Assembly (NCBI GenBank): GCA_030549335.1 | Contig: JAUKPH010000029.1 | Span: 558,001 to 622,000, forward strand | Source: Pontederia crassipes | Taxonomy: Eukaryota; Streptophyta; Magnoliopsida; Commelinales; Pontederiaceae | DNA length: 64,000 nt | Direction: 5' to 3' | Shown here: one piece after another, positions 59,805 through 64,000 of the stretch | How positions within the stretch are numbered: position 1 is the first letter of the stretch | Layout: the number at the start of each line of letters is the position of its first letter | Translations under genes and position numbers: made by a program | The notes under the pieces: generated by a model | The model's database searches: none | What the model was told of the DNA's origin: nothing | The model's input: the letters and a program-made list of their open reading frames with translations, nothing else

Positions 59805-62727
59805 GCACGATAGCGTCCAAAATTTGGCATCTTTTGACAGCGTAAAAAATTTCGCATTTTTTGACCTTCTTGGCTGAAAACACGAGTAAAAGGCGCGCGC
59901 GCGAAATTTTGCATCCCTAGAAAATTTTCATCCGAGTCCATTTTTTCGTCCCAATTATCTCTCCATGCATCAACAGGCACGAAAGCTTCAAAAATTTGCC
60001 ATCTTTTGACAGCGCCAAAAATTTCGCGTTTTTTGACCTTCTTGGCTGAAAACACGAGTAAAACGCGCGCGCGCGAAATTTCGCACCCCCAGAAAATTTT
60101 CATCCGAGTCCATTTTTTCGTCCCAATCATCTCATCATGCATCAATAGGCACGAAAGCGTCGAAAATTTGGCATCTTTTGACAGCGCCAAAAATTTTGCA
60201 TTTTTTGACCTTCTTGGCAGAAAACACGAGAAAAAGGCGCGCGCGCGAAATTTCGCACCCCCGGAAAATTTTCATCCGAGTCCATTTTTTCGTCCCAATC
60301 ATCTCTCCATGCATCAACAGGCACGAAAGCGTCGAAAATTTGGCATCTTTTGACAGCGCCAAAAATTTCGCATTTTTTGACCTTCTTGGCAGAAAACACG
60401 AGTAAAAGGCGCGCGCGCGAAATTTCGCACCCCCGAAAAATTTTCATCCGAGTCCATTTTTTCGTCCCAATCATATGACCATGCATCAACAGGCACGATA
60501 GCGTCAAAAATTTGGCATCTTTTGACAGCGTCAAAAATTTCACATTTTTTGACCTTCTTGGCTGAAAACACGAGTAAAACGCGCGCGCGCGAAATTTCGC
60601 ACCCCCGGAAAATTTTCATCCGAGTCCATTTTTTCGTCCCAATCATATCACCATGCATCAACAGGCACGATAGCGTCGAAAATTTGGCATCTTTTGACAG
60701 CGTCAAAAATTTCACATTTTTTGACCTTCTTGGCTGAAAACACGAGTAAAACGCGCGCGCGCGAAATTTCGCATCCCCGGAAAATTTTCATCCGAGTCCA
60801 TTTTTTCGTCCCAATCATATCACCATGCATCAACAGGCACGATAGCGTCGAAAATTTGGCATCTTTTGACAGCGTCAAAAATTTCGCATTTTTTGACCTT
60901 CTTGGCTGAAAACACGAGTAAAACGCGCGCGCGCGAAATTTCGCACCCCCGGAAAATTTTCATCCGAGTCCATTTTTTCGTCCCAATCATCTCACCATGC
61001 ATCAATAGGCACGAAAGCGTCGAAAATTTGGCATCTTTTGACAGCGCCAAAAATTTCGCGTTTTTTGACCTTATTGGCTGAAAACTCGAGTAAAAAGCGC
61101 GCGCGCGAAATTTCGCACCCCGAAAAATTTTCATCCGAGTCCATTTTTTCGTCCCAATCATCTCACCATGCATCAACAGGCACGATAGCGTCGAAAATTT
61201 GGCATCTTTTGACAGCGTCAAAAATTTCGCATTTTTTGACCCTCTTGGCTGAAAACACGAGTAAAAGGCGCGCGCGCGAAATTTCGCACCCCCGGAAAAT
61301 TTTCATCCGAGTCCATTTTTTCGTCCCAATCATATGACCATGCATCAACAGGCACGATAGCGTAAAAAATTTGGCATCTTTTGACAGCGTAAAAAATTTC
61401 GCATTTTTTGACCTTCTTGGCTGACAACACGAGTAAAAGGCGCGCGCGCAAAATTTTGCATCCCTAGAAAATTTTCATCCGAGTCCATTTTTTCGTCCCA
61501 ATTATCTCTCCATGCATCAACAGGCACGAAAGCGTAAAAAATTTGGCATCTTTTGACAGCGCCAAAAATTTCGCGTTTTTTGACCATCTTGGCTGAAAAC
61601 ACGAGTAAAAGGCGCGCGCGCGAAATTTCGCACCCCCAGAAAATTTTCATCCGAGTCCATTTTTTCGTCCCAATTATCTCTCCATGCATCAACAGGCACG
61701 AAAGCGTCAAAAATTTGGCATCTTTTGACAGCGCCAAAAATTTCGTGTTTTTTGACCATCTTGGCTGAAAACACGAGTAAAAGGCGCGCGCGCGAAATTT
61801 CGCACCCCCAGAAAATTTTCATCCGAGTCCATTTTTTCGTCCCAATCATATCACCATGCATCAACATGCACGATAGCGTCGAAAATTTGGCATCTTTTGA
61901 CAGCGCCAAAAATTTCGCATTTTTTGACCTTCTTGGCAGAAAACACGAGAAAAAGGCGCGCGCGCGAAATTTCGCACCCCCGGAAAATTTTCATCCGAGT
62001 CCATTTTTTCGTCCCAATCATCTCTCCATGCATCAACAGGCACGAAAGCGTCGAAAATTTGGCATCTTTTGACAGCGCCAAAAATTTCGCATTTTTTGAC
62101 CTTCTTGGCAGAAAACACGAGTAAAAGGCGCGCGCGCGAAATTTCGCACCCCCGGAAAATTTTCATCCGAGTCCATTTTTTCGTCCCAATCATATCACCA
62201 TGCATCAATATGCACGATAGCGTCGAAAATTTGGCATCTTTTGACAGCGTCAAAAATTTCACATTTTTTGACCTTCTTGGCTGAAAACACGAGTAAAACG
62301 CGCGCGCGCGAAATTTCGCACCCCCGGAAAATTTTCATCCGAGTCCATTTTTTCGTCCCAATCATCTCAACATGCATCAATAGGAAAGAAAGCATCGAAA
62401 ATTTGGCATCTTTTGACAGCGTCAAAAATTTCGCATTTTTTGACCTTCTTGGCTGAAAACACGAGTAAAATGCGCGCGCGTGAAATTTCGCACCCCCGGA
62501 AAATTTTCATCCGAGTCCATTTTTTCGTCCCAATCATATCACCATGCATCAACAGGCACGATAGCGTCGAAAATTTGGCATCTTTTGACAGCGTCAAAAA
62601 TTTCACATTTTTTGACCTTCTTGGCTGAAAACACGAGTAAAACGCGCGCGCGCGAAATTTCGCACCCCCGGAAAATTTTCATCCGAGTCCATTTTTTCGT
62701 CCCAATCATATGACCATGCATCAACAG
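59805..62727 (+). repeat. r-family HOR, 17-mer unit (2923 bp)
   Basis: Order: r8 59805, r9 59977, m14 60149, m9 60321, mN 60493, mN2 60665, m7 60837, m8b 61009, m17b 61180, mP-like 61352, r1 61524, r2 61696, r3 61868, r4 62040, r5 62212, r6 62384, r7 62556. It has the same monomer number as the left-end HOR, but few of its monomers are the same. The stretch from 61352 copies 52753 onward at an offset of 8599 bp. Confidence 0.91.
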
Positions 62728-64000
62728 GCACGATAGCGTCCAAAATTTGGCATCTTTTGACAGCGTAAATAATTTCGCATTTTTTGACCTTCTTGGCTGA
62801 AAACACGAGTAAAAGGCGCGCGCGCGAAATTTTGCATCCCTAGAAAATTTTCATCCGAGTCCATTTTTTCGTCCCAATTATCTCTCCATGCATCAACAGG
62901 CACGAAAGCTTCAAAAATTTGCCATCTTTTGACAGCGCCAAAAATTTCGCGTTTTTTGACCTTCTTGGCTGAAAACACGAGTAAAACGCGCGCGCGCGAA
63001 ATTTCGCACCCCCAGAAAATTTTCATCCGAGTCCATTTTTTCGTCCCAATCATCTCATCATGCATCAATAGGCACGAAAGCGTCGAAAATTTGGCATCTT
63101 TTGACAGCGCCAAAAATTTTGCATTTTTTGACCTTCTTGGCAGAAAACACGAGAAAAAGGCGCGCGCGCGAAATTTCGCACCCCCGGAAAATTTTCATCC
63201 GAGTCCATTTTTTCGTCCCAATCATCTCTCCATGCATCAACAGGCACGAAAGCGTCGAAAATTTGGCATCTTTTGACAGCGCCAAAAATTTCGCATTTTT
63301 TGACCTTCTTGGCAGAAAACACGAGTAAAAGGCGCGCGCGCGAAATTTCGCACCCCCGAAAAATTTTCATCCGAGTCCATTTTTTCGTCCCAATCATATG
63401 ACCATGCATCAACAGGCACGATAGCGTCAAAAATTTGGCATCTTTTGACAGCGTCAAAAATTTCACATTTTTTGACCTTCTTGGCTGAAAACACGAGTAA
63501 AACGCGCGCGCGCGAAATTTCGCACCCCCGGAAAATTTTCATCCGAGTCCATTTTTTCGTCCCAATCATATCACCATGCATCAACAGGCACGATAGCGTC
63601 GAAAATTTGGCATCTTTTGACAGCGTCAAAAATTTCACATTTTTTGACCTTCTTGGCTGAAAACACGAGTAAAACGCGCGCGCGCGAAATTTCGCATCCC
63701 CGGAAAATTTTCATCCGAGTCCATTTTTTCGTCCCAATCATATCACCATGCATCAACAGGCACGATAGCGTCGAAAATTTGGCATCTTTTGACAGCGTCA
63801 AAAATTTCGCATTTTTTGACCTTCTTGGCTGAAAACACGAGTAAAACGCGCTGCGCGCGAAATTTCGCACCCCCGGAAAATTTTCATCCGAGTCCATTTT
63901 TTCGTCCCAATCATCTCACCATGCATCAATAGGCACGAAAGCGTCGAAAATTTGGCATCTTTTGACAGCGCCAAAAATTTCGCGTTTTTTGACCTTATTG
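62728..64000 (+). repeat. r-family HOR, incomplete unit at window edge
   Basis: r8 62728, r9 62900, m14 63072, m9 63244, mN 63416, mN2 63588, m7 63760, then the first 68 bp of m8b from 63933 (it ends in GACCTTATTG, the m8b mark). The order matches the three preceding units, so the array continues past the window. Confidence 0.92.

Larger units (their letters stand above)
1..64000 (+). repeat. Satellite DNA array, ~172-bp monomer, with higher-order repeats
   Basis: The motif GCACGA(T/A)AGC recurs every ~172 bp from base 1 to the right edge, with 372 complete monomers and one partial. All are in the same orientation and nothing interrupts them. Monomers differ at about a dozen diagnostic sites: p7 T/A, p14 G/A, p27 C/A, p36-40 (GCGTC, GCGCC, ACGTC, GAGTC), p49-52 (CGCA, CGCG, CGAG, CACA, TGCA), p63-72, p77-82 (CACGAG or CTCGAG), p88 (G/C/A), p106-116, p143-144 and p151-170. 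Combinations of these define monomer types that recur in fixed order. Both array ends lie outside the window. A centromeric or heterochromatic location is inferred from family behaviour, not shown by the sequence. Confidence 0.99.

Noticed and set aside
1-64000. CRISPR array
   Set aside because: The period is 172 bp with the whole unit repeated. There are no short repeats separated by unique spacers and no cas genes.
1-64000. Primate alpha satellite (171-bp HOR DNA)
   Set aside because: Period and HOR layout are similar, but the monomer shows none of the alpha-satellite sequence I would expect and carries a CG tract that alpha satellite lacks.
1-64000. Transposon or retroelement insertion, including centromeric retrotransposons
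   Set aside because: Monomer phase is continuous across the whole window, with no target-site duplications, long terminal repeats or coding domains.
1-64000. Telomere repeats, rRNA or tRNA genes, and bacterial regulatory features
   Set aside because: No TTAGGG- or TTTAGGG-type runs, no tRNA-like or rRNA-like segments, and no unique sequence in which promoters, ribosome sites or terminators could be placed.
11691-64000. Complex HOR structure as pure assembly error
   Set aside because: Misassembly cannot be excluded without reads, but blocks share specific private mutations and hybrid junctions in consistent order, which argues for real duplications. It remains a caveat, particularly for CG-tract lengths.

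Overview
The whole 64-kb window is one uninterrupted satellite DNA array. I find no protein-coding gene, RNA gene, transposon, CRISPR array or unique sequence. A monomer of about 172 bp (range 169-174 bp, one 145-bp deletion copy) is repeated head to tail, always in the same orientation, from base 1 to base 64000. I count 372 complete monomers plus a 68-bp partial one at the right edge. Monomer phase is set here at the motif GCACGA; 'p' numbers are positions inside a monomer. A hand count on a typical monomer gives about 45% GC and 15 CpG dinucleotides.

This is eukaryotic DNA, most likely from centromeric or other constitutive heterochromatin, because the monomer is nucleosome-sized and organised into higher-order repeats (HORs). 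It is not primate alpha satellite and I cannot name the species. A 172-bp unit is also the length reported for the Tyba holocentromere satellite of Rhynchospora sedges, but length alone is weak evidence and I cannot compare sequences here.

Layout. (1) 1-11690: four consecutive, nearly identical copies of a 17-monomer HOR (m1-m17, 2921-2926 bp each). (2) 11691-33877: the HOR is rearranged into longer units starting at each m1 (26, 26, 32 and 45 monomers) by loss, gain and local duplication of whole monomers. New monomer types mN and m8b appear. (3) 33878-50175: m1-anchored units of 56, 17 and 22 monomers, with an alternating m4/mN' dimer, a q1-q6 block, and blocks repeated about 9-12 kb apart. 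(4) 50176-64000: m1 is seen for the last time at 50176. After that a different HOR family takes over, anchored on monomer r8, with periods of 9, 12, 12 and 17 monomers.

Inside each monomer there is further structure: a 27-bp tandem sub-repeat (p9-62, the two copies match at 23 of 27 positions), a TTTTGAC/GTCAAAA dyad, a (CG)n tract able to form Z-DNA, and the palindromes GCGAAATTTCGC, GAAAATTTTC and ATGCAT. Many open reading frames of 60-300 codons exist on both strands, but they are passive translations of the repeat. The array appears to evolve by unequal exchange in monomer register, visible as hybrid monomers, block duplications and one exact 27-bp sub-repeat deletion.
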